From Benincasa hispida (lineage: Eukaryota > Streptophyta > Magnoliopsida > Cucurbitales > Cucurbitaceae), in the NCBI RefSeq assembly GCF_009727055.1, contig NC_052360.1:66716976-66780975 (forward strand): 64,000 nucleotides of DNA, given 5' to 3'. Below the pieces are notes generated by a model. That model was not told where the DNA came from and made no database searches. It saw only the letters and a program-made list of their open reading frames with translations. Below, in pieces: positions 36,134 to 47,433 of the stretch (positions are counted from its first letter, which is position 1; every line of letters starts with the position of its first letter). Position numbers and translations under genes: made by a program.

Positions 36134-36141
36134 TATTTATA
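36134..36141 (-). promoter_or_regulatory. TATA box of Tekay-type solo LTR
   Basis: TATAAATA on the minus strand in GACGCCTATAAATAGAGCC, identical in context to 18636-18643. Confidence 0.6.
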
Positions 36142-36544
36142 GGCGTCCAAACCTTCCCCAGAGTTGACACCACCTACTTGGCTGCTATGGCCAAGTGTTT
36201 CTCCCACACATTACCAACACATCATTTTGATCAGCGCAACCTAAGTGTCTTCCTCCTGTGTAGCCAACGCATGAGCTTCCAATCTGATGCCACCACCCTC
36301 AAATTCTTAAGGCTTAAGGCTTTCCTCCCAAGAAGACACATGGTTGATGACATTTCCCAAGTGATCTCATCCTTTGTATGCGTCCAACTCTTGGATGTTC
36401 AACGCATAGTCCATACTCAATGCTTAGCCTATCATCAATGCATAGCAAGCCAATTCACTATCATTACAATTCAACTTAGCCATCGCAACGAGCAACCATC
36501 ACCAATGCATAGGGTGACCGTCTATCCTCGACGCATGGCTCACT

Positions 36545-36860
36545 AGGCAGCATCGCACGACTTGCTTGGCATGGGCGCATGGTGCTGGCCACCGACGCAT
36601 GCGGCATAGGCTGCTGCTTCGACGCATGGGCGTGCAGCAAAGGCTGGCCATTGCTTGCTCACTCGGCCACATGGGTTGCGTGCTTGGCTGCATGACAGGG
36701 CACCTCGACGCATGGGTATGGCCTGCTCTACAGGGCGCTCAATGCATGGATTTGGCCGCACGACGCATTGGCAGGCGTCTTGGCGAGGCTGCTCAACGCA
36801 TTGCATGGGCGCTGGTCGAGGCTGCTCGACGCATGGGCTGCCTTTCAACGCATGCCTTGT
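36545..36860 (-). repeat. GC-rich minisatellite in Tekay-type solo LTR
   Basis: Counterpart of 17815-18230 in inverse orientation, with TCGACGCATGGGC and GCTGGTCGAGGCTGC words, but fewer units and a different order. All overlapping ORFs here are translations of this repeat. Confidence 0.75.
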
Positions 36861-37552
36861 CTACCTTCTTCCTTCCAATGCGTCATCTCCATCTTCTTCA
36901 GCCGCATGCCATCATCAAACACCCTTCCAATGCATTGGTCCCTTCCAACGCATCCCACACAAAATTCTATACTTAGCCAAATTTTCCAAATTTTCCCCAA
37001 GAGTTAAACTTCTAAATTTCTCTTTTCTTCAAATCTCCACTCTTTTCTCTACCATTACACACTAGTTTCCACATCAACCTACTCACCACACTAGTCTTAG
37101 TAGGGAATATACTTAAGTAGAGAAATTAGGATTCGGGGTTCACATGCATACTCGATCGTTTACTTCCTCCTTCCCTTTATCCAAAATCATACAGAGCCTA
37201 TAACTCCTAGATTCTCAGATCGAGAATACCAAGGTAACCTTTATTGTGGTGTCTTGTTTTGTTCGAGGATCAAGGATCGAGTTTCACTCGCTGGTGATCG
37301 AGGATCTTCTAGTTGATCGTTGTGTTCGTGCTGTTTGGACGCATTTGAGTTTGATCGAGGGAAATATGTGAAGAAAGATTTCTTCAAAGGTATTATGAAT
37401 CCCCTTGTATTTACTTAAGAAGCATGTTGTAATTTATTCTTTATGCATAACTATTTCCATATGACTGTAAATGTATGTGTTCTTTCTCAATGGAGTTTGG
37501 AACGATCCGCTTTCGCTCATTTGTTCTCTAGATTTAGAGTTCTTTCATATCT

Positions 37553-38570
37553 GTAGTGCAAATAGTGCAACTGTGGGTGTTTAGTGGAGAGCCCGATAAT
37601 TTAAAAGGAGTTTAATTAATTATTCACATACCATTGGAGCTTCAAGCTATAGGTCCATGAAGTCCCTCGGTAGCTCGACGGGAATAAATGAGAATCAGTT
37701 TTTGGATTAATTTGAATTGTTCAAATTAATTGAGGGAATTAATTATATATGATATAATTAATTTAATTTTAATTATATAGGATACAATTACTATAATGTA
37801 TTTGATATATTATAATATAAAGTATATTTGAGAGGAAATAATTATTTGAATATGATTCAAATATTAATTATATGAATTGGATGTAATTAAATTTATTATA
37901 AATGTGATTTATATTAAAAGCCATTGGTGAGAAAGAATTTAAACTATAGGTTATATTATATTTGATACAATATAGAAACTATAGGTTATATGCTATATTT
38001 GATATAACATATAGTTTAATATATATTATATGATAAAGTAGTTGTCATATATTTTATATATTAAATGATTTATTAAATAAATAAATAAATAATTTTTTCA
38101 AATAAGTTTTATGGGGGAATTGTAACTCCCTCCCCTTCTTTCTCTCCATTACGTGATAATAGGTGGTTAGTCTTCTTCTTCTTCTTCCTATGGTGTGAAG
38201 AACAAAAAATATAGTGAAGAGAAAGACAGAATATCTCTCTGAGATCTCATCCCCTTCCTCTTCCTCCCTTCTTCTCTCTTCTTCTTTCTCATCCAAAATA
38301 GCCAAAGCTCACAACTCTTGGGTTCTCATCCCAAAGAATACCGAGGTAGCCATTGTGGTAGTGCCCATTGTTCGAGGGAATTCTATTGAAGATTAGTATT
38401 CAAAGGTAAAGGTTCCGAACCCAAATTTATTCTTCTGTATTTTTTTTAATTTCTACATGCTGTAAATTCTATTTTTTAAATTCATAGTTTATGTTCTTCT
38501 TCTGTAAAATTCTAAATTCTGTGAAAATTGGGAAACTGGGTTGATCCGCTTCCGCTGAAGAACTTTAATT
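37553..38570 (+). repeat. Copia E 3' LTR remnant, right part
   Basis: Continues the LTR cut at 32817 (GTAGTGCAAATAGTGCAACT onward) and matches 24665-25692 of the 5' LTR, including the AT-rich block at 37735-37790, CTCCCTCCCC, ATTACGTGATAATAGGTGG and GATCCGCTTCCGCTGAAG. It ends near AACTTTAATTGG at about 38570. I could not confirm a duplication of the 5' flank CATAT, so the outer end may be rearranged. Confidence 0.75.
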
Positions 38571-39175
38571 GGGTTCCTTCACATCCCATGTTCCCACATG
38601 GTTTTCTCCATTCCTTGGAAGCTTTCCAATAAGTCCTCGATCAAGTGTGCACTTATGTTCACTACCCACTCATGGCTTCCAGGTTGAGCATCAAACTGCA
38701 CCTCTTGCGGCACTTCCTTGTGTGTGCATGCTTGCCACTCGGTTTCTTGGCGCCCACCTGGTATACCCGTACGTTCGCCTAGTATGTGCGCCCGCATTGT
38801 TGCATCCCCTCATGTAGCACCACGCTCATATGGGCTATGCGCCATGCACCACACCTAATGGCGCTTATGATGGGCTGCACATCTGGTGTCACGTGCTTTA
38901 CTCACCCCAGCATGAACGCACGACTTGACACCCTCGTGGGCACCTCTTGTGCATGGTGTGTTTGTGCTAACCTCTAAAGCACGGGGCATGGGCCACCTCA
39001 CCTACCCACATGACACCCGGTGTCTGGCTAAACTCTTTTCAACCTAGTGCACCGGCTCGCATGTCTTGACAACTCAAGCGTGTTATCAACCTCTAGTCAG
39101 CCTTGGGCGTACTTCTTTCCCATCAGACATAGGTCTCCTTCCATGTCATATGCTTCGAGTATTAGGGGTCTAACA
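38571..39175 (-). repeat. Short minus-strand LTR of an unplaced element
   Basis: The minus-strand start TGTTAGACCCCTAATAC at 39175 lies directly against a clear PPT at 39176-39189, so this is the 5' border of a 3' LTR about 0.6 kb long. Its far end near 38571-38582 meets the end of the copia E LTR. The minus-strand ORF 38579-38797 lies inside the LTR and has no known domain. Lineage not determined. Confidence 0.5.
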
Positions 39176-39482
39176 AACCTCCCCCACTTGAACTAGCCAA
39201 CATCCTCTTTGGGTCCATCCTTTTCCAGTGGTCTTATCATCAACTCTCACTAAAGTTCCCAGTGCCTTTGCACTTGTACTCTAAAAAGCTGTTGGTGGGA
39301 TGTACCCTCTCCCTGGTGTTTCTCCTTTAAACCTTCTAAGGACTCTAGAGGTTCGATTCGAGTTGTTCACCTACTTAGACTTCTTGGGGGTGCTTATGCT
39401 AGATGTGGAAGAGATACAAGAGCGCTCCTTTAAGCCTCTTCTACGGCTTGGTTAGCCAGGCAGAGGCAAAGTGAAATCCTGT
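39176..39482 (-). other. PPT and internal 3' stub of the unplaced element
   Basis: The PPT on the minus strand is AAGTGGGGGAGGTT (39176-39189). About 290 bases of internal sequence follow, with no protein I recognise. They end near 39482, where copia LTR sequence begins. Confidence 0.5.
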
Positions 39483-40158
39483 TGCACATAAATTAACTGA
39501 TTCAGCTCTAACAAAACATGGGGTGGTCTCATCGTTTTGTTATGATTTAGGTTATGTGAGAAATGCACATTTCGAATGTGATCAAAATGAACTAAATTAA
39601 ATATTAGATATTTAAATTAATTATTTTATTTTATTTTATTAAATTATTAAATTAAATTAAACTAAATTAAATTAAACTCTCCTACATTGCAGGGGAATGG
39701 GACAGTGGGAAAGTGGAAAGAGGGCAGTTACCCTCTCCTTCTCTATTTTTAAATTTGTAAAATAGTCTGTAGTTGAAGAAGTTGCTTGAATAAGATTCAT
39801 GTGAACCTTTATTCTCTCACCCTCTCACTCAAATTCTCTCCATCTCACATACTCTTAGAGAAATGAGTTCTCTGTTTTTCCCTTGCTTTCCACAACGTTC
39901 CCATAAACCTGCTTGTCAAAAGAGGATAATTGAGAAGATCTTTTGGTAGTGTCCTGCTTGTGGAATCGGTTTGCACAATGCTTTACACTTATTGGGTGAA
40001 GGTTTTGAAAGCTGATATGCAAAAGTAACATCCTTTACCTTTAAATTTCTTAATAGCTTGTTTAATTCTTGAGTTTTATTGTTCTATTTAAAATTCATCC
40101 AACATAATTAAGGGAAACAACAATCATACACTTTTGCACAAGGAATTCGATTCCTTTA
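39483..40158 (+). repeat. Copia element G, 5' LTR, 3' part only
   Basis: Ends TTCGATTCCTTTA two bases before a perfect PBS. The left border is uncertain. It contains an AT-rich run of TTAAATTAAAC words at 39590-39680, CTCTCACCCTCTCACTC, and the LTR-end phrase GGTAGTGTCCTGCTTG. The wording differs from element E, so it is a subfamily. The 3' partner LTR starts at 63812. Confidence 0.65.
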
Positions 40159-40160
40159 AT

Positions 40161-40173
40161 TGGTATCAGAGCC
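40161..40173 (+). other. Primer-binding site of copia G
   Basis: TGGTATCAGAGCC, a perfect tRNA-iMet-type copia primer site two bases after the LTR. Confidence 0.88.
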
Positions 40174-40663
40174 CAATTTTGCCCTTGATTTGTTGTTCTA
40201 AATTTTACGGAATGGTATGGTGGGTTCTTTATGCATTTTAATGTATGAGATTAGTTTGTATAATAGATGTTTGCAAGACTGGCACTTAGTTTCATAATTA
40301 ATTTAATTGATATAATCGATGTAAGGGTCCAATGTTTTGGCTATTTAATATTTTGTAATCGAGTCTGTAAGTTCGGGTCATGATTTTGGCAAGAATTGCT
40401 GAAGATAGAGATTAAATTTGGAGCAAAATGGACAAATGATCGAAGCAGAAATTTGCATTCTGTGCTGGAGCATAAGGCACAATGTTGCAACGTTGTGCTT
40501 TACGCTGTGGAACAAAAGCCCAACCTTGGGATGCTCGGTAGTAGCATTGCAATGTTGAAGTTGAGCATTGCAACTCTACAAGGAGTGTAGCTTTACGCCA
40601 TGCCAACCTCCCAGACCAGTGTTGCTATGCTCGGGAGGAACGTTGGAATGCTCCGAGCATCAG
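40174..40663 (+). other. Copia G leader, part 1
   Basis: Leader following the PBS. It carries a cluster of AGCATTGCAATGTTG / GTTGCAACGTTG words at 40470-40660, comparable with the cluster in the E leader at 26040-26130. The overlapping ORFs on both strands are not proteins I recognise. Confidence 0.65.
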
Positions 40664-40668
40664 ACACG

Positions 40669-41677
40669 TGAAGCTTGTTTTTATGAAATGGAAATGTGGA
40701 TGCTATGCGTTGATGGAATTGCGTTGTGCACTCAAGTTTCCCCAGCGGAATCCAAGTGCAAATTCCTTTGAGTTTCTTGATAAGTCCAAGGTCGAACACA
40801 AGGATTTGTGAAAACAGATTGCATTGGTAATTTTTGTGAAGAACTTCGTGGTAACCGAATAAATAAATAAATTGTTGGGTTTGTTGTTTGCGTTGATGAA
40901 AAATAAATAAATGCAGCGGAGTTTGAAAAGAGTTGATAGACGGGAGATGCGATGAATATGCGGTGAACGGGTTGAGAAGGGTTTCGGCTAACACTTCCTA
41001 GAATGCGTTCATACTTTGCGATCATGCAAAGAGATCTCTGGCGCCACTACTCTTCTCTTGCTCTGCCTTAAAATGAAAAGGAATACTATAGACAGAGGAG
41101 TGAACTTGTGGAACAAAAGACTGTAAAAATGGTGAACTCCTTTTCTGAAGAATGCCCTTGGTATTTATAGAACATCCATGGTGAAAGGCGCTTCTCACTC
41201 TTAGTTGTATAGATGGGACAACTTTAATTCTTGACTGATGCGCCGAATAATTGTCACTGAAAAAGCTGAATGTACTTTGTGACCGTTATCGGCTGTCAAC
41301 TTAATTTGGATTCGACTGTCATTAGCTTTCTGTCCCATTGCGCTTAATTGGCCTTTCACCCAGATGCGCCCACCATGTTGTGCTAACCAAGTTGCGGCGA
41401 TCCTTCTTGGGCGAATGTTTGCGAGCATGAGCAACGCAAAGCCTTGCAGTGAAGTTGCGCTCGACCAATGATTTCCTATGATCGCAATTCTTGCATTGCG
41501 TTAACGCATATTCTGCACAAAAATACAAAGATCAACTGTTCTAATGCGTTGAACGCATGCGACTGCAATATTATGAAATTGATGCTTAATGGACGCAAGT
41601 TAACATATTTCATCAACGCAATCCAACATTGTTTAAGAACATAGCACTATGATAACGTGCATTTTTGCCCATTATCA
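40669..41677 (-). mobile_element. Solo LTR, Athila family A, in copia G leader
   Basis: Minus-strand LTR from TGATAATGGGCAAAAATG at 41677 to its end at 40669, 1009 bases, flanked by the perfect duplication ACACG (40664-40668 and 41678-41682). It is about 0.5 kb shorter than the copy at 27826-29367 because of an internal deletion in the R/U5 half (near 41025). A TATA box lies at 41162-41169. No internal region. Confidence 0.9.
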
Positions 41678-41682
41678 ACACG

Positions 41683-43095
41683 CACGTGCAGAAGGTTCCA
41701 AGGTTGTTGGTTTGATCCTCAAAGCGATTTTTGGAGCAATTTTTTTATTACGTTTTTTTTCTTGTTTTTTTGATTAATTAATTTAATATAATGTTGTATT
41801 GATTTAATTAATCCTTTTAGGGGTACCAATCTTTATTATTTCTTTATAATATAGTTTATCAATGTGCATGAGATGGTTTTTTTAATCATATTGTTTATAT
41901 GTTGCATATTGTATCCCATGTAGTTTAAAATCTCACCATAGGATTATACATGTTCATGCCTCATATAAGTATATAATTTTTTATAATATGGTAGCATGTT
42001 TTAATATTTCATTAGTATAATATGAGAGTTATATTATTTGATGAAGTGACATGATCATGCATATTATATATATTTGTGTGTGTGTATGTGTGTTTGTATA
42101 ATGTATGTTAAATAGTATGCATATTATAATATAATTGTTATATTATATAGTTTATTGTATGATTTAAATTTGCATACTATATCGTTTTATTTTTCATTAA
42201 TCTCATATATTAGTGGTATTATGTTAGTTAATGAAAATAAAAAGATGCTTGTTATAGACTTTAATTTCTTCAATACAAAAGTTATATGAGATGGATATTA
42301 AAAATCTATATAAAGAATTGCATGGAAACATAGAGTTTTAATTTTTTTAAAAAAATGTTTAAAAATTGAAAATTAAAACCTTATGCTAAAATGTTTCTAG
42401 TAAGATTAGAATTAGGAAAATATTTTACTTGTTTTAATAGGATTAAAATAAGTTAATAAAAGATTAAATTTATAAAATATTGACTATAAGGGACCTTTGT
42501 TAAAAGGTTCTATCTAAGGATAAGGCCATTTAAGTTGATGAAAACGGAACACCCTACCTGGGAACTAACTTGGAAGGTGAATTAGTCAAGATTTTATAAG
42601 CATGCAATAATGCCTTAATACTTTAAAGTGTTTGGTGAATTAAAACATTATCTTAAACTATCCAATATAAGTATTATATTGGGAAAACTTAAACATCACT
42701 TAGATAAAATGACTTAGCCTATGTTTAACTAAGTAGTGAACCCTAATTTGTAAAATACGGAGTGGGAGGAAAAGTATATTTGATATACATTTACTCTCAT
42801 GTTCTCTGTTAAAAATTCACACCATGAAATCCATATAAGGTGTTGTAGAGCCTTGAGTATTTATAGTGAGTGGGAGAAGGATATGTGTCAACATTCCTAC
42901 AGTCTCCTTCATTAGTTTGCAAAGTGAGATTCCAAACTTGGCCTTATGGTGCCCTGGGCGCATCCTCCCTTCGGAAGGTGTTTGTATGGTGTCAATATTA
43001 GGGCAAAACACCAGTACTAAGTAGGGTCACCTTAGTTTTTGCACCAATATGGTTTTTCTCATTGGTTGACTTATTGGGGCGAAACATTAGGATCT
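41683..43095 (+). other. Copia G leader, part 2
   Basis: Continuation of the leader after the solo LTR; it parallels 26240-27660 of element E (CACCATAGGATTATACATG, the AT-rich section, ACCTGGGAACTAACTTGGAAGG, CACACCATGAAATCC, CATTGGTTGACTTATTGGGG). The (TG)n-like run at 42076-42100 is a small microsatellite. It ends at the duplication GATCT (43091-43095), where element B is inserted. Confidence 0.75.
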
Positions 43096-43975
43096 TGATA
43101 GCACAAAAAATGTGCTATCTTCCTCTTTTTCATTCTAGGTCGTTACTATGTTTTAATGTGTTTATTTAATGTTTTTGTAGGTTTCGGGTGCCTAAGAGGT
43201 AGAATCGACTGTTACGGACTGTTTGGGATTAATTTAGAGGAATTAGGAGCTAAATTGAGCAACCAAGCTTCAAAGGGCTTAAAAAGCACGAAAATACCCT
43301 TGGATGCAGTTGCAAAGCTCAGCCGAGCATTGCGTAACGCTACAAAGTAGAAGCCTCATCTAATATTGGAAATCAGGACAGCGTCGCAATGCTACAAGTA
43401 GCGTTGCGATGCTATGAAGTTTAAGGGAGAAGTACAACGCATGCGTAAGTGAGCATTGCAACGCTGAGATGTTGGTTTAAAGGCCTTCTTCTTCATTTTA
43501 GGTGATTTGAACATCTCCAATCGGCCTCCAACCAATTTCTCCACCTTCTCACCTCTTCCACTTGTATTTTTCTCTAATTTCTTCCTTTTTCTCATGTAAT
43601 TAGTTGAGATGGAGCTCAAATTTGTCTTCTTCGCCCACGGGAAGGTAAGTTCTAGGGTTTTTTTTAGTTTAGGGAATTGGAGGAACTCAATGTAATTTTT
43701 GGGAGAATTTTATATTATGATGTATATATCTTGTTTATGGATTCTCACTCTGAATTTACTAATTGCGAATTACATTTTCATGTATTTGATTGACAATCAA
43801 TACTTGTTTATGTAGTTCCATACTTAGGTTTAACCTTGATTAAGGCAATGAACCATAAGAAGCAAGAGATTAGATTAACTTGCTTAATTGTGAAGTCAAC
43901 TGCATTAGGTAATGCTTTAATCAATCTCAATGTGAAATTCATATTGAATGAGTTAACAAGACGGTGGAAATTAAT
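43096..43975 (+). repeat. Element B 5' LTR, truncated on the right
   Basis: Starts with a 9-bp inverted repeat (GATAGCACA/TGTGCTATC around five A's, 43097-43119). 43397-43940 matches 56950-57540: CATTTTAGGTGATTTGAACATC, CTCCACCTTCTCACC, TTAGTTGAGATGGAGC, GTTTATGTAGTTCCAT, TTAAGGCAATGAACCA. The short words AGCATTGCAACGCT and inverse forms are frequent at 43320-43470. The distal part, with its GTTCGACCCCGGAC block, is missing; Athila gag sequence follows instead. Confidence 0.7.
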
Positions 43976-44327
43976 CAATCTCACCAGTTTCATTTCGAAT
44001 CGGGATCCATCAAGGGCAGGCCTCATGATTCCTGGAGAGAAATTGTAGAGGCTTGGCGATGTATTGTCCCGAATGGGCCTATTACGATCGTTTGCCAATA
44101 GAATTAGATTCGCCATGACATTGTTTTCATTTGGTGTTCCTTTCCAAGCTGCTCCGCTATATCTTCTTTATCTGGTTGTTGTTGTCGGCTGTCTCTTAAT
44201 CTTCGTTAAAACGTCCTCTCAATCTCTAGGTTGTAATTTGCCAGATATTGAGAGCTACAAAGAAATTAGAAAAATTACCGTTAGCACACTGATTTGTCGA
44301 AGTCCCCAGTAACGACGCCAAAAACTT
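43976..44327 (-). pseudogene. Second Athila gag start and PBS next to the 3' LTR
   Basis: Near-duplicate of 52530-52882: 5' UTR, a degenerate tRNA-Asp PBS at 44305-44321 and the first part of gag (ANLILLANDRNRPIRDN, SPGIMRPALDGSRFEMK). It lies outside the 3' LTR of element A, in the same minus orientation, and gag stops abruptly at 43976. The order LTR-internal-LTR-internal points to a partial tandem duplication. Confidence 0.8.
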
Positions 44328-46042
44328 AATGCGTTATTTTATGTGATGAAATAATGGAATGAAATGCGGTGATGGAAATGCGTTGAGCAACAAGTTTTCT
44401 CAGCGGAATCCAAGAATAAACCCAAATGAGTTTCCTGGTAAGTCCAGGGTCGAACTCAGGGACTAGGGAAAACAGTATGCGATGATAATTTCTAAGAAGA
44501 CTTTGCGGTAACCAAATAATCAAATAGTTGTTTTGGGTTATTGTTTGCAATATAAAATAAATGTATGCGGCGGATTTGATAAAATATTGATTATGCAGTA
44601 GATACACTGAGTATGCGGAGGAACGGGTTGAGAAGGTCTTTAGCTAGCATTTCTCGAGAATGAGTCAAACTATGCGATCATGCTACACTCATGCGACAGC
44701 AAATCATTTTTCAATGCAAATGCGGTGCTCCTAGTTATAGGACGCATGTGTTGAATGCAATAGTATCCATAGAGCTTATTCCTAAGTCTCTACTCTTTTC
44801 TTATGTGATGATGCAAGATGCACACAAAGACAAGTTGACCGCACACAATCATATCCTATCTCTAGGATGCATGCGATGTGTTAATAGCAAACATGCTTAT
44901 TCCTAAGCTCCTATCTCTTGATTATGCGTTCTAATCTGACTCTCCCGAGCCTAGATTCTAACTTGACTTTTCCAAGCCTCGATTCTACCCTTAGACTACC
45001 CTCTCGAGTTTCTCTAACAGACAAATGATGCATACATAATACAAGATAATCGCATAGAATGAAGATCCCCAGTTAAACTAGCTAAGTGCTTCTTAACCCA
45101 TTTGACAGATTTAGCTACTCATGCGTAATAAACAGAGAGTGAACAGATATAAAGAAGTAGATTCCATTTCTATAGCTAAGTTTAAGAACAAAATGACAAT
45201 GGAAGATAAGGGTAGAGAGCCTAGTAGCAATCCCTTGCTTCCTAAGGCTTTTACACTATTAACTCTATTCTGTTCAAAAGATATTCCTGCTTCCGTAGAA
45301 GTTGGCCCTCTCTTTGATCTCGACGCTTCCGACACTCTTCTAAGTTCTTCGAAATGATCTATCGGCACAATCTCGCTTCTCTTGCTTCCACCTTTTAAGT
45401 AAAAGAAAAAAACTAAGAACAAGGCTATTCTATCTAAGAGAAAATTCTCCAACTATCCGAACTATCTGAACTATCCGAACTGTCCGAACTATCCGCACTC
45501 CTTCACTGAAGGTTGCCTTTGGTATTTATAGAGCTTCGGGGTGAAAGGCTGCTTCTCTCTTATGATTGCATTGATGGGATGGCATTAATTCTCTGTCAAA
45601 TGCACCGAATATTTGTCATCAAAAAGTTGAGTGTACTTGCTAAAGTAGTTCGCGGCTTGTCAACTTAATTCGGAATCGACAGTCATCACCTTTCTATCTC
45701 ATCGTGATTTATTATGCTTTTCACCCAGATGTGCCCACCAAGTTGCGGCGGCTCTATGCGGCAATCCTTCTGAGCATATATTTGCGAGCATAAATCACCG
45801 CAAATCCTTGCGGTAATGCTGCCCTCGACCATTGCCTTCTTGTGATCGCATTTTACGCTTTGTGTTAATGCATATTCTGCACAAAAATACAAAAGTTAAC
45901 AATTTTTTATGCGATGAACGCATGCGACAGCAATGTTACAAACTTAATGCTTTTTGGACGCAATCTTATATATTTTATCAACGCAAACCTACATTGTTTA
46001 ATAACATAGTATTGTAATAACGTGCATTTCTGCCCATTATCA
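44328..46042 (-). repeat. Athila A 3' LTR (1.7 kb)
   Basis: Minus-strand start TGATAATGGGCAGAAATG at 46042 directly after the PPT; end near TAATGCG at 44328. It is longer than the 5' LTR because it keeps a block around 45215-45440 that is deleted in the 5' copy. TATA box at 45523-45530. ORF 45111-45452 lies within the LTR and has no domain. Confidence 0.87.
45523..45530 (-). promoter_or_regulatory. TATA box of Athila A 3' LTR
   Basis: TATAAATA on the minus strand. The matching place in the 5' LTR (near 53880) reads TATAGATA, a one-base change. Confidence 0.5.
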
Positions 46043-47433
46043 CACCCCCAAATTTAAACAATGCTTGTCCTAAAGCATAAGCTAAAGATTTCCTTTAGAA
46101 AGTCGATCGCAATCTTTTTTCCTAGATTTCTCAAGGATACTCCATTCAAATCCTATACACCAAAATTTTCTTAATTCTTATTCAAGTCTCTTCTTAAAAT
46201 ATTTCTAAAATCTAGGGACCGCAAGTTTCACCTTCAAAAGGACTTTACTAGATTCTAGGACATCGCATGATTTATTTCAAAAAACTTTTTTTTTTCACTG
46301 GGGTGTTAAATGATTTTTATCCTTGCGTATTTTTGACATTATTATTTTTCTCTGACCTTGTGCTAATCTAAGTGCCTCGCCTTCGTTTTGGCTTGCCCCC
46401 ACGTGTGTCATGCGGACATCCAACTACGAGTAGGGCACTCTTTCTCAGACTAAACTCATACCCATTCGGCAGCAGAGTTGCGGTCATTTATTTATGCGTT
46501 GATCCTAGCGACTTACTTTCGTTTTGGCTTTCCCCCATGTGTGTCATGCGAACATCCAACTATGGGTAAGTGCCCTTCAAAACTTAACTCTTATCAACAT
46601 GGGTTTCCCCATTGCGTTAACAGTAGAGTTATTATTCTCAAAATTTTCCCTTTTTTTTGTTTTTTTTAATAGAGCTAAAATAACAAGGTCGAAAATAAAT
46701 ACTTCACCTCCAAATTTAAAATGCAGCAATGTCCTCATTGCCAATAGATTGAAAGAAGTCATGCGATGTTCTTAGGAAACTACGTAAAGAGTCAGTTTGA
46801 AAGAAAGCTAGCAGACCACTAACTTCTAGAAATATTTTATGAGGTAACTGTCCTAAAATTAAGTTGACTTTAGTATATACGAAAAAATAGAAGCATGTGT
46901 TTCATCATTGAAATCATAAGTGGCAAAAAGAAAGCATGCGGTGATTACTAAATTTATCAATGTTAAATGATTGCGGTAATCAAAGAGGATGCGATGATAA
47001 AATTTTCAAAATTAAAATGCGATGCGATAGTGCAGAATTTGGAATAAAGTTAAGGAAGAATACAACCCCCAAATTTGTGTTGTCGCCCCTATTGTTTGTT
47101 GATGCATCTTGCTTTGCGGCGATCTTCTTTTTTTGCGATGCGGTGACGAAATAAAGTAGTTGCATCTTCGTGTAACGCCTCTGCAATCGTGTACCTTGAT
47201 CGTTTGCAAAGAAAACATTGAGAGGGTCAAATAATAATAAAAAGACATTTACAAAAATTTTCTCGCTTTTTTTTTTTGTTTTTTTTTAAAGAAGTAAAAT
47301 GCAGATAGATAAACGAAAATTGAAACATCGTAGTAATGAGAGTTTATGAATCATAAGTAAACAAAAGGATACTCTAGAAGACTTATGCCTCAGATGATGT
47401 TGCATGCTCGCGCAGGGGCCACTCCATTTTCCT
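46043..47433 (-). other. Athila A 3' region and polypurine tract
   Basis: The PPT on the minus strand is TTTGGGGGTG at 46043-46052, touching the LTR. The rest, where some Athila elements have an env-like gene, shows no recognisable protein. It contains a two-copy 136-bp tandem duplication (CTTCGTTTTGGCTTGCCCCC-like starts at 46381 and about 46517) and poly-T runs near 46650 and 47265. Confidence 0.7.

Larger units (their letters stand above)
34427..37144 (-). mobile_element. Tekay-type solo LTR nested in solo LTR F
   Basis: Reverse complement of the LTR at 17506-20350: minus-strand start TGTGAACCCCGAATCC at 37144, end GGTGTGACA at 34427, 2718 bases. Flanks are CGCAT (34422-34426) and TGCAT (37145-37149), a 5-bp duplication with one change. 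It carries the ~33-38-bp tandem repeat at 35131-35275, a TATA box at 36134-36141 and a shorter GC-rich minisatellite at 36545-36850. There is no internal region. Confidence 0.9.
32818..37547 (+). mobile_element. Copia solo LTR F, split by a Tekay-type solo LTR
   Basis: Begins TGTTGGGAATGGTG and ends TTTAGAGTTCTTTCA, flanked by the perfect 5-bp duplication TATCT (32813-32817 and 37548-37552). Without the nested segment 34427-37144 it is 2012 bases, matching the 1977-base LTR at 5060-7036. No internal sequence is present. A run of CACGATAG / CGATCG palindromes lies at 34300-34426. Confidence 0.9.

Noticed and set aside
36499..37065. Five overlapping ORFs of 64-136 residues
   Set aside because: Same minisatellite in the inverted LTR copy; not genes.
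45111..45452. 113-residue minus-strand ORF and its plus-strand partner
   Set aside because: Lies wholly within the Athila 3' LTR, has no domain and is disrupted in the sister LTR.
46043..47433. Env-like gene of the Athila element
   Set aside because: The position fits, but no open frame longer than about 80 residues and no signal or membrane pattern is visible.
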